Source: Rurimicrobium sp040387755
Lineage (GTDB): Bacteria; Bacteroidota; Bacteroidia; Chitinophagales; Chitinophagaceae
DNA length: 64,000 nucleotides
Direction of reading: 5' to 3'
Assembly (NCBI GenBank): GCA_040387755.1
Contig: JAZKDB010000002.1
Location: forward strand, 558,001-622,000
In this document: positions 54,919 to 63,064 of the stretch, one piece after another
Position numbering within the stretch: the first letter of the stretch is position 1
Layout: every line of letters starts with the position of its first letter
Translations under genes and position numbers: made by a program
The notes under the pieces: generated by a model
Databases searched by the model: none
Told to the model about the DNA's origin: nothing
The model's input: only the letters and a program-made list of their open reading frames with translations

Positions 54919-55641
54919 ATGCGTCCATTCAAACTGTTGTTTTTAGTCCTTGCACTGTTACCCAAACTCTTATACGCTCAGAAAGGCCTGCAGACCGACC
55001 TGTCCCTCGCCTATCTGGTGCAGATGCCCAAAATAGCCTCAACGCATCCGCCCATGCTGATACTGATGCATGGCTATGGCAGCAACGAGGCCGACCTCTT
55101 TGACCTCAAAGACCAGTTGCCCCAAAACTTCATTGTAGTATCCCTGCGGGCGCCCATGCCTATGGGTAATAATGCCTACCAATGGTTTGCGATAGACCTG
55201 AGCAATGGCCAGACCAAGGGCAACCGGGCCGATATAGAACAATCTGTAGCCAAAATACAGGCCATGATTCCTGCGCTGATTAAGAAATACCATGCCGACC
55301 CCAAAAGTGTTTATCTCTCGGGCTTTAGCCAGGGAGGCATGATGAGCTACGAAGTGGGATTGCGCTCGCCCGAAATGCTGAAAGGCATTGCGCCGCTGAG
55401 TGGCAAAATCTACGAAGAACTGAAAGCAAAAATTAAAGTAACAGCAGCCCTCAAAAAGCTGAACATCTTCATCGGCCATGGCGATGCCGACCAAAGAGTA
55501 ACCTACCGCTTTGCTAGCGAAGCCAATACTTATTTGCAGGGACTAGGACTCCAGCCCGCATTGCATACCTACCGCGGCGTGCAGCACTCCATCAGCCAGC
55601 AGGAAATAACCGATTTGGCGAAATGGCTGGGAGGGAGGTAG
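54919..55641 (+). CDS. secreted phospholipase/carboxylesterase family hydrolase
   Basis: A 240-residue alpha/beta hydrolase with signal peptide (MRPFKLLFLVLALLPKLLYAQ). Catalytic triad visible: Ser in GFSQGG, Asp in GHGDADQRV, His in VQHSIS. An oxyanion HGYGSNEADLFDL turn fits the PF02230 carboxylesterase family. The start is the ATG at 54919. It acts in the periplasm or outside on an ester substrate not known. Confidence 0.9.
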   Translation: MRPFKLLFLVLALLPKLLYAQKGLQTDLSLAYLVQMPKIASTHPPMLILMHGYGSNEADLFDLKDQLPQNFIVVSLRAPMPMGNNAYQWFAIDLSNGQTKGNRADIEQSVAKIQAMIPALIKKYHADPKSVYLSGFSQGGMMSYEVGLRSPEMLKGIAPLSGKIYEELKAKIKVTAALKKLNIFIGHGDADQRVTYRFASEANTYLQGLGLQPALHTYRGVQHSISQQEITDLAKWLGGR

Positions 55642-55734
55642 GTTGAATCTTTTAACTGAAAATTTGATCACGGACATTAAATTTCAAAAACCGTAATTAC
55701 ACCAAAAGCCATTCATCGTCAGCATCAGGATTTT

Positions 55735-56165
55735 CAGAATAAAACCACAACACGTCATTGTCGAAGATGCCGATTATTTCGGCGCGCGGAGGAGGTACGA
55801 CGATAAAGCAATCTATACTTTAACAATAGCAAAAACATGTAATAGACTGCTTCCCCGCAATAAGCGGGATGTCCCACCTGCGTCGCAGTGACGTAAGCGT
55901 GGGGATTTGTGTTCCGGTTGAATTTGCCGCGTGTATAGATTCCTCCTTCGTCAGAATGACAGCGATGTGGTGTGTCTGCTCTAAAAGCCAACTGATGACC
56001 AATCGGAGCCCCGTCCAAAACACAGCGATAAGAATGCTGCGATTGCCATTTTTTGAGTGCAGCAGAGCGGAACATCAAAAAATAACGCCTGTGGCGAGCT
56101 TCAGCATTCTGGTGCTTTAGCAATCGCCTTGTTTTGGACTTGGCTTTTTGCTCCACTTTTGTGCC
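55735..56165. repeat. large dispersed repeat, copy 1
   Basis: The left third (CGTCATTGTCGAAGATGCCG.. to ..GACGTAAGCGTGGGGATTTG) is nearly identical to 58250-58390. The core (TCCTTCGTCAGAATGACAGC .. CATTTTTTGAGTG .. CATCAAAAAATAACG .. GGTGCTTTAGCAATCGCC) is shared by all copies. The tail differs from copies 2-4: it ends ..TTTTTGCTCCACTTTTGTG. Confidence 0.88.
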
Positions 56166-56194
56166 AAGACAAAAGTGGAAAGAAGAATTACAGG

Positions 56195-56517
56195 ATAAAA
56201 CCCACCCCTAGCCCCTCCAATGGAGGGGAATGTTTATTTACGGATGAGTTTGTAGCATGTATAGATTCCTCCTTCGTCGGAATGACAGCGATGTGGTGTG
56301 CCCGTGCAAAAAGTGGATAGATAATCAATCGGAGCCCCGTCCAAAACACAGCGATAAGAATGCTGCGATTGCCATTTTTTGAGTGCAGCAGAGCGGAACA
56401 TCAAAAAATAACGCCTGTGGCGAGCTTCAGCATTCTGGTGCTTTAGCAATCGCCTTGTTTTGGACTCGCCTTTTTGGTTACTTTTTGGCGAAGCAAAAAG
56501 TGACATAGAAATAACCA
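56195..56517. repeat. large dispersed repeat, copy 2 (no left third)
   Basis: It begins with ACCCACCCCTAGCCCCTCC-like sequence also found at 58728, then shares the core with copies 1, 3 and 4 and ends with the tail hairpin ACTTTTTG-GCGAAG-CAAAAAGT. Confidence 0.88.
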
Positions 56518-56679
56518 ACAAGCATATCCCTAGTCTGCCAACGCGCATCCCTCCAATTCCCCAAATTGTCACCACACCAAAATCCATTCATCGTCAGCTT
56601 CAGCATCTTCATTCAATTAAAACCTTCCTCCGAGAAGGTTTTTTTAATGCCCCTACCCTTCAATGGCCCCAAAAACCTA

Positions 56680-57060
56680 TCCGGCTTAGGTCAAATACAG
56701 TAGCTGCTTAGGTCAAATAGCCAAGCAGGATACGTAAACAACCTAAGCAGGTTAGGTCAATACCCTAAGCTGGTTAGGTCAATACCCTAAGTAGGTTAGG
56801 TAAACAACCTAAGCAGGTTAGGTCAATACCCTAAGTAGGTTAGGTAAACAACCTAAGCAGGTTAGGTCAATACCCTAAGCAGGTTAGGTCAATACCCTAA
56901 GCAGGTTAGATCAACAAGCTAAGCTGGATAGGTAAATACGCTAAGCAGCTTAGGTCAACAAGCTAAGTAGGTTAGGTCAATAGGCCAAGCAGCTTAGGTC
57001 AATACCCTAAGCAGCTTAGGTCAACAACCTAAGCTGGATAGGAAAACAAGCTAAGCAGGA
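56680..57060. repeat. 22-bp tandem array, about 17 units, made of palindromes
   Basis: TTAGGT-type unit starts fall every 22 bases at 56686, 56708, 56730, 56752 and so on up to 57038, with no indel. Typical unit: CAGGTTAGGTCAATACCCTAAG. Each unit junction gives CCTAA-GCAGG-TTAGG, and the unit itself TTAGG-TCAATAC-CCTAA, so neighbouring arms can pair either way. A 22-base period cannot encode a repeated peptide in one frame. It ends 85 bases before the next gene. Confidence 0.92.
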
Positions 57061-57145
57061 ACCCTATATAACCCATCCGAACAGATGTTTTTTGGCCAGA
57101 TAAATGAATGCTGTACATTTATAAGACAAATAATCATCATCAGTT

Positions 57146-58180
57146 GTGAAGAAGTTATCTGGCTTTCTGCTTTGCCTTTTTACCCTTATCAATACCTATG
57201 GCCAAAGCGCTGAATCAGGTCAGGACAAAAACTACCTGAATTATTACCAGGCGGTAGCCCGCGCCGAAGAAGCAATTGTAAACGGACGATACGATTCTGC
57301 CCTCACATGGTACAGGCATACCTTTAACCAATATCCTTACAATAACCCTATAGACTGCTATGTGGCTGCACAGGTAGCTGCTTACACAGGTGATACTGCC
57401 CATTCAGAACAATTTTTGCGCAAAGGAATACAGTTTGGTTTGCCTGTTTACACCATTCTTAATAATCCGCATCTCGCTACAGTATTGAGCAGGATAGACC
57501 GGTCTGCGATAGACTCCTGCCTGGCCTGTTATCAAAAAAGCATTCAGCCAAAAGCAAGAGCCTCCGTTATTTCTTTGATTAAATACGACCAGTTGTTGGT
57601 ACATACTGCCTCTATCTACGAGCAAGGAGGCTACCGGAAACTCAAACAGGAATACAGGCCGATATGGGATAGCCTGTGCAGGGCAATCATGCAGCTGACA
57701 AAAGAGTATGGGTTTCCCTCCCAAAAAATTGCAGGAACACAAAACGGTGAGGATTCCTGCTTTGTAACAAGCCCTCATGCTACTTTTCCCCTCTTCATCC
57801 TCATTCATCTGGGTAATGCATGGAAAGATTTCGAAGCCATTCTTTGGGAAGAATTGAAGAAAGCGAACATTACCCCGCAGATGTATGCGGTGATTTATGA
57901 AAGTTCAAACGGGAAAGAATATAGGGATTTCTATGCCAATGGTTCTGTTTTTTATTTTGCTTCCCGCCCTTGCGGAGACAATCACTGTAAAAAATTTTTA
58001 AAGGAACGAATGGCAAAAATCAATCAGGACCGGGCAAAAATCGGGCTATGCCCCTATGAAGTGATGGATAAAAAATTTACCTCTACCAGAAACTACCATC
58101 AATGGCGCAGGAATAAAGCAGAAAAACCAGAAGCTGTTTTCGATTTCCAATGCGAGTTGAATTTTCAGGGAAAGAATTAA
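57146..58180 (+). CDS. secreted hypothetical protein, TPR-like N-terminus
   Basis: A 344-residue protein with signal peptide (KKLSGFLLCLFTLINTYGQ) starting at a GTG. Residues about 28-100 look like TPR helices (NYYQAVARAEEAIVNGRYDSALTWYRHTF). The rest, with PCGDNHCKKFLKERMAKINQDRAKIGLCPYE, is not recognised. Flanked on both sides by repeats, with no partner gene. Confidence 0.7.
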   Translation: MKKLSGFLLCLFTLINTYGQSAESGQDKNYLNYYQAVARAEEAIVNGRYDSALTWYRHTFNQYPYNNPIDCYVAAQVAAYTGDTAHSEQFLRKGIQFGLPVYTILNNPHLATVLSRIDRSAIDSCLACYQKSIQPKARASVISLIKYDQLLVHTASIYEQGGYRKLKQEYRPIWDSLCRAIMQLTKEYGFPSQKIAGTQNGEDSCFVTSPHATFPLFILIHLGNAWKDFEAILWEELKKANITPQMYAVIYESSNGKEYRDFYANGSVFYFASRPCGDNHCKKFLKERMAKINQDRAKIGLCPYEVMDKKFTSTRNYHQWRRNKAEKPEAVFDFQCELNFQGKN

Positions 58181-58237
58181 AAGAGCAGAAAGCCGGCCTT
58201 TGGTCCTGGGTTCCGCCCGGACGAAATTGGATTTTCA

Positions 58238-58660
58238 GGATGAAAACCACAACCCGTCATTGTCGAAGATGCCGATTATTTCGGCGCGCGGAGGAGGTAC
58301 GACGACAAAGCAATCTATATTTTAACAATAGCAAAAACATGTAATAGACTGCTTCGTGCCTCGCAGTGACGTAAGCGTGGGGATTTGTTTTACGGTTGAG
58401 TTTGCAGCGTGTATAGATTCCTCCTTCGTCGGAATGACAGCGATGTGGTGTGCCCGTGCAAAAAGTGGATAGATAATCAATCGGAGACCCGTCCAAAACA
58501 CAGCGATAAGAATGCTGCGATGGCCATTTTTTGAGTGCAGCAGAGCGGAACATCAAAAAATAACGCCTGTGGCGAGCTTCAGCATTCTGGTGCTTTAGCA
58601 ATCGCCTTGTTTTGGACTCGCCTTTTTGGTTACTTTTTGGCGAAGCAAAAAGTGACAAAA
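58238..58660. repeat. large dispersed repeat, copy 3
   Basis: It has the left third as in copy 1 (GTCATTGTCGAAGATGCCG), the full core and the tail hairpin as in copy 2. It also has the CTGCTTCGTGCCTCGCAGTG arm as in copy 4. Confidence 0.9.
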
Positions 58661-58721
58661 TAGAGATAAATACAACCTCATTATTAAACTGCCGTCTCCG
58701 AGTATAATTGTCTGTATCAGT

Positions 58722-58905
58722 AAAACCCACCCCTAGCCTCCCGAATGCTTTCGGGACAGGCTCTCTCCTTCGTCAAGCTCAGGATAAACTCCGGAGGGGA
58801 ATGTTTAGTTACGGTTGAGTTTGCAGCGTGTATAGCTCCTTCCTTCGTCAGGAAGACAGCGATGTGGCTTGTCTGTACTAAAAGCCAACTAATCACCAAT
58901 CGGAG
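58722..58905. repeat. partial copy of the large dispersed repeat
   Basis: It shares the ACCCACCCCTAGCC start with copy 2 and the TCCTTCGTCAGGAAGACAGC and AATCGGAGAC parts of the core, but the hairpin half is missing. Confidence 0.8.
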
Positions 58906-59009
58906 ACTAGGATTACAGCCACAACGCAGGAACAAAGACTCACGCCAACAAATAATATAAAAGACAAATACAGCTGTTAATTTTGCCATTGCCCATAAAG
59001 GAAGGCATA

Positions 59010-60050
59010 ATGAAAACAAATACAAAATGGATCTTTCTGCTGCTCAGCCTGGTCCTGCTGGCAAGCCTTTCGGTGGCCAAAGCAGCAGGGCAAGGCATTC
59101 AGTTCGGGATAAGCACCATTACACTGCCTGACGAAATCCGGAACCCTGATAATGAATTTTCGGGTTTGTATATTTCTGCAGATAAACTCTTTCTGCTCCC
59201 CGAAAACCGCCTGGAACATCAGGAAGAAGGCAAGCTTTATGTCTTCAATCTTTCCGACCTCGATAGGCAAATAAAAGACAGCTCATTTCGTCTTCCTTTT
59301 AGCACAGTCCACATCAAACACCTGAATGTGGTGAAACAAAAAATAAAAGCAGAAGGACAAGCTTATGAAGGCCTGGAGGCCATTCTGGTCAGCGAGGATA
59401 CTGTATACCTTTCGGTAGAAAGCACCACCCCTTCATCTTACTGTTATCTGCTGAAAGGGAAATTAGAGAATAGCGACTTGATCATAGATACTCAATCTAT
59501 ACTGCCTGTTCAAAAACCGCTTCGAAAAGATGGATCGAGAATCTATAATGCCGGATTTGAGTCTTTGGAAATAAAAGACAAAGAAATAATCCTCTTTTAC
59601 GAATTCAATGGCTTTCCGGATACAAACAATGCACTTATACTTGACCCTTCATTCACCCAAAAGAAACTGCAGACAGCACCCTTATTGCAAAGCATTCCTT
59701 TTCGTTTAACAGACATCACCCGTACATCAGATCATCATTACACAGGCATTAATTATTTTTACAAAGGAGGAGGGCCCGATACCCTGTACCGCCCGGCAAA
59801 GCATGAACTGAGCCTCACAAAACTGGTGCAGGACGCATCAGGATACCATAACTATTGCCGCCTGATTGACATAGAATACAAAGAAAACACCCTCAGCTGG
59901 AAAACCTTATGGGAATTTCCGCCTGAATATGCTGCTTATAACTGGGAAGGTATTGCTACCAGTAAGAATGGCTATTTTATCATCAACGACAGATATACAC
60001 CTGCCAAACCTTATCACACTACGCTTCTGTATCTGAGCAGGGGAAATTAA
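59010..60050 (+). CDS. secreted phytase-like beta-propeller protein
   Basis: A 346-residue protein with signal peptide (MKTNTKWIFLLLSLVLLASLSVAKAAG). Motifs such as FSGLYISADKLFLLPENR, YEGLEAILVSEDTVYLSVE and NWEGIATSKNGYFIINDR match the esterase-like-activity-of-phytase (PF13449) propeller pattern. Enzyme activity is not certain. The ATG at 59010 is chosen because it precedes the signal peptide. Lies between repeat copies 3 and 4. Confidence 0.72.
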   Translation: MKTNTKWIFLLLSLVLLASLSVAKAAGQGIQFGISTITLPDEIRNPDNEFSGLYISADKLFLLPENRLEHQEEGKLYVFNLSDLDRQIKDSSFRLPFSTVHIKHLNVVKQKIKAEGQAYEGLEAILVSEDTVYLSVESTTPSSYCYLLKGKLENSDLIIDTQSILPVQKPLRKDGSRIYNAGFESLEIKDKEIILFYEFNGFPDTNNALILDPSFTQKKLQTAPLLQSIPFRLTDITRTSDHHYTGINYFYKGGGPDTLYRPAKHELSLTKLVQDASGYHNYCRLIDIEYKENTLSWKTLWEFPPEYAAYNWEGIATSKNGYFIINDRYTPAKPYHTTLLYLSRGN

Positions 60051-60072
60051 GTTAGTAGTAATGCTCTGCATC

Positions 60073-60487
60073 AGGATTTTTCAGGATTAAAACCACAACA
60101 CGTCATTGCGAGGCACGAAGCAATCTAAAACGAGAAAAGCGTAGGGTAAACATTTGGTTTATCCTTTGTTGCAATTACAGACTGCTTCGTGCCTCGCAGT
60201 GACGTAAGCGTGTGGATGAGTATGCAGCCTGTATAGCTCCTTCCTTCGTCAGGATGACAGCGATGTGGCCTGCCTGCACTAAAAGCCGACTGATGACCAA
60301 TCGGAGACCCGTCCAAAACACAGCGATAAGAATGCTGCGATGGCCATTTTTTGAGTGCAGCAGAGCGGAACATCAAAAAATAACGCCTGTGGCGAGCTTC
60401 AGCATTCTGGTGCTTTAGCAATCGCCTTGTTTTGGACTCGCCTTTTTGGTTACTTTTTGGCGAAGCAAAAAAGTGACATAGAAATAA
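60073..60487. repeat. large dispersed repeat, copy 4
   Basis: The left third is different: a 26-base arm (60101-60126) is inverted as 60179-60204 with 24 of 26 bases matching. The core and tail hairpin are as in copies 2 and 3. Confidence 0.9.
60101..60204. repeat. 26-bp inverted repeat inside copy 4
   Basis: Arm CGTCATTGCGAGGCACGAAG.. (60101-60126) against AGACTGCTTCGTGCCTCGCA.. (60179-60204), 52-base loop. The left arm is identical over 25 bases to 8131-8155. Confidence 0.9.
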
Positions 60488-60616
60488 CCATTTAGGCGAA
60501 GTTTGGATTGATCGCTTTTTGAACTGCCTCGCAATGACGTAAGCGTGGGGATTTGGCCAGATATACCTATTCCCTTATTCTACACCACTGTTTTCACTAA
60601 TTAGCTAATTATCCAT

Positions 60617-60624
60617 TACTTTTG
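60617..60624 (+). promoter_or_regulatory. -7 element of the ffh promoter
   Basis: TACTTTTG fits TAnnTTTG, 42 bases before the ATG. The -33 part is weak (TTTTCA near 60592). Confidence 0.55.
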
Positions 60625-60665
60625 CGTTCTTAATTTTTACAGCGAAACAAATAAAATAGCAAGAT

Positions 60666-62039
60666 ATGTTTGATAGTTTAAGCGAGCGGCTCGAATCGGC
60701 CTTTAAACAACTAAAAGGGGAAGGCCGTGTAACGGAAATCAACGTAGCAAGTACCATCAAAGACATTCGCCGTGCCCTTATTGACGCGGATGTCAACTTC
60801 AAAATAGCCAAAGAATTTACCGATAAAGTAAAAGAAAAAGCCCTGGGCGAAAAGGTATTAACCGCCATTTCTCCGGGTCAGTTGATGATTAAAATTGTCA
60901 AAGATGAATTGACCGAACTGATGGGTGGTACTGAAGCAGATTTTGATATCAGCAACCGTCCTACCATCATCCTCATTGCAGGTTTGCAGGGTTCGGGTAA
61001 AACAACCTTCTCGGGCAAGCTGGCCAATTATCTTAAAACCAAAAAAGGCAAAAAACCATTACTGGTAGCTTGTGATATATATCGCCCTGCGGCCATTAAT
61101 CAATTGCAGGTACTGGGTGAGCAAATCAAAGTACCGGTATATGCCGAACCTGAAAATAAAAGTGCTGTCAGCATTGCACAAAATGCCATTGCACAGGCCA
61201 AAACCGATGGCAACAACATCATCATCATAGATACGGCCGGCCGTCTGGCTATCGACGAGGTGATGATGCAGGAAGTAACTGATGTAAAAAATGCAGTAAA
61301 CCCGCACGAGATTTTGTTTGTTGTCGATTCTATGACAGGACAGGATGCCGTAAATACTGCCAAAGCCTTCAACGACCGTCTGGACTTTACCGGTGTGGTA
61401 CTGACCAAACTGGATGGTGATACCCGTGGTGGTGCGGCCCTGACCATTAAATATACAGTCAACAAACCCATCAAGTTTGTGAGCATGGGCGAAAAGCTGG
61501 ACACGCTGGATTCTTTCTACCCCGAGCGTATGGCACAGCGTATCCTGGGCATGGGTGACATCACCACCCTTGTAGAGCGTGCTCAGGCTCAGTTTGACGA
61601 GGTGCAGGCCAAAAAGATTGAGAAAAAAATCCGCGCCAATAAATTTGATTTCGAAGATTTTAAAGACCAGTTGCAGCAAATCAAAAAGATGGGTAACATC
61701 AAGGATTTACTGGCCATGATACCCGGTGTAGGCAAAGCCATTAAAGATATTGACATCAGTGACGATGCTTTTAAAGGTATCGAAGCCATGATTAATTCCA
61801 TGACCCCTTTCGAACGCAACAATCCGGACAGTATCGACACCAAACGCCGTACCCGTATTGCCAAAGGCTCTGGTAAAGACATTGCTGAGGTAAATGCCTT
61901 TATGAAACAGTTTGACCAGATGCGCCAGATGATGGGACAAATGAACAAGCTGAAAGGTATGGGCGGAATGGGTATGCCGGGTATGGGTGGCATGGGTATG
62001 CCAGGTGGCGGAATGGGCTTGCCTTTTGGCAAGAAATAA
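60666..62039 (+). CDS. ffh: signal recognition particle protein Ffh
   Basis: A 457-residue SRP GTPase: N-domain (FDSLSERLESAFKQLKGEGR), G domain with LQGSGKTTFSGKLANYL, DIYRPAAI, DTAGRLAID and TKLDGDTRGGAAL, and the Met-rich M domain ending in a GMGGMGMPGMGG-type tail. It binds signal sequences and SRP RNA and delivers ribosomes to the membrane. terC begins 68 bases downstream. Confidence 0.97.
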   Translation: MFDSLSERLESAFKQLKGEGRVTEINVASTIKDIRRALIDADVNFKIAKEFTDKVKEKALGEKVLTAISPGQLMIKIVKDELTELMGGTEADFDISNRPTIILIAGLQGSGKTTFSGKLANYLKTKKGKKPLLVACDIYRPAAINQLQVLGEQIKVPVYAEPENKSAVSIAQNAIAQAKTDGNNIIIIDTAGRLAIDEVMMQEVTDVKNAVNPHEILFVVDSMTGQDAVNTAKAFNDRLDFTGVVLTKLDGDTRGGAALTIKYTVNKPIKFVSMGEKLDTLDSFYPERMAQRILGMGDITTLVERAQAQFDEVQAKKIEKKIRANKFDFEDFKDQLQQIKKMGNIKDLLAMIPGVGKAIKDIDISDDAFKGIEAMINSMTPFERNNPDSIDTKRRTRIAKGSGKDIAEVNAFMKQFDQMRQMMGQMNKLKGMGGMGMPGMGGMGMPGGGMGLPFGKK

Positions 62040-62107
62040 TGTTTGATGATTAAGATTGGTTTTAATCATTCAGGCAAATTTTTCAATTATTAATTTTCAA
62101 TTACACA

Positions 62108-62896
62108 GTGGATTATCTTTTTAGCAGCGAAAGTATTATCAGCTTATTGACGCTTACCCTTTTGGAAATCATATTGGGTATAGACAATGTCATCTTTGTC
62201 TCCATCATCATGGGGCGTATCCCGCAAGAAAACCGCAAGAAAGCGCGTCTCTACTGGATGATTTTCGGCATTGGCACAAGGGTGCTTTTGCTGATGATGC
62301 TGGGCTGGTTGTTACAGCAAAAAGGCAAACCATTATTCACCATATTTGGTAACGGTATAGACCTGGCCAGCCTGGTAATGATAGGCGGTGGATTATTCCT
62401 GCTCTTCAAAACAGTGATGGAAATCCACCACAAACTGGAAGGCGACGAAGAAGCTCTGGAGGCAGATGTAAAGAAAAAAGCCGGTGGCTTTGCCAAGGCC
62501 ATGACTCAGATAGTACTGGTAGATATGGTCTTTTCTTTTGACAGTGTGGTTACGGCTTCGGGTATTGCACAACATCTGGAGATTATGATTACAGCCGTGG
62601 TTATTGCCATGATTGTCATGTTCTTTTTCAGCGATAATATTGCCACCTTCATCCACAAGCATCCTACACTCAAAATGCTGGCCTTATCCTTTTTGGTAAT
62701 GGTAGGAATGGTATTGGTGGTAGAAGGCTGGGCACCGGTTAAAGCACATGAAATGCACCTGAAAAACTATGTATATTTTGCTATGGCATTCTCCTTCAGC
62801 GTAGAATTAATCAACATGAAAATGCGTAAAAAAAGCCCCAAAACGGTAGAATTGCAGGAGCCCGACCCTGAGGATGTACCGGAAGACATAGCCTAA
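62108..62896 (+). CDS. TerC-family membrane protein
   Basis: A 262-residue TerC-type protein with about seven helices, a GTG start at 62108, and the conserved motifs LTLLEIILGIDNVIFVSII and VDMVFSFDSVVTASG (acidic residues for metal). TerC/MeeF proteins export or insert manganese cofactors for secreted enzymes; the exact role here is inferred. No Mn riboswitch was recognised. A strong terminator follows. Confidence 0.92.
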   Translation: MDYLFSSESIISLLTLTLLEIILGIDNVIFVSIIMGRIPQENRKKARLYWMIFGIGTRVLLLMMLGWLLQQKGKPLFTIFGNGIDLASLVMIGGGLFLLFKTVMEIHHKLEGDEEALEADVKKKAGGFAKAMTQIVLVDMVFSFDSVVTASGIAQHLEIMITAVVIAMIVMFFFSDNIATFIHKHPTLKMLALSFLVMVGMVLVVEGWAPVKAHEMHLKNYVYFAMAFSFSVELINMKMRKKSPKTVELQEPDPEDVPEDIA

Positions 62897-62906
62897 AAAA
62901 TATTAT

Positions 62907-62939
62907 AAAAAAGGAGCGACTGAGTCGCTCCTTTTTTTA
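62907..62939 (+). terminator. intrinsic terminator after terC
   Basis: AAAGGAGCGAC (62910-62920) pairs with GTCGCTCCTTT (62924-62934) with a TGA loop and T-run. Confidence 0.92.
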
Positions 62940-63064
62940 TACCTGGATACCAGACAATTAGAAAAGCAATGAATATATTTTTTTGCGCGTATTAAACTTA
63001 TGTACATTGTGAAGAGTCAACCTTGGGACAAAAACATTTTAACATTTCACTAAAATAAGCAAAA

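Larger units (their letters stand above)
55642..57145. other. 1.5-kb gene-free region of dispersed repeats and a tandem array
   Basis: Two copies of a large structured repeat (55735-56165, 56195-56517) are followed by about 100 bases of unremarkable DNA and the 22-bp tandem array (56680-57060). Minus-strand open frames across the large repeats read ..HQNAEARHRRYFLMF.. in each copy, but this is explained by their shared sequence. Confidence 0.8.
58181..59009. other. gene-free region with dispersed repeats
   Basis: About 830 bases holding copy 3 of the large repeat and a partial copy. No gene is supported here. Confidence 0.8.
60051..60665. other. gene-free region with repeat copy 4 and ffh promoter
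   Basis: Copy 4 of the large repeat fills 60073-60487; an additional GCCTCGCAATGACGTAAGCG piece follows at about 60528-60547. The rest is the ffh promoter region. Confidence 0.8.

Noticed and set aside
56680..57060. CRISPR array
   Set aside because: The 22-bp units are contiguous without variable spacers and no cas gene is near.
55755..60421. Four minus-strand frames containing HQNAEARHRRYFLMF
   Set aside because: They coincide with copies of the dispersed repeat; the shared peptide follows from DNA identity and has no start, ribosome site or known family.
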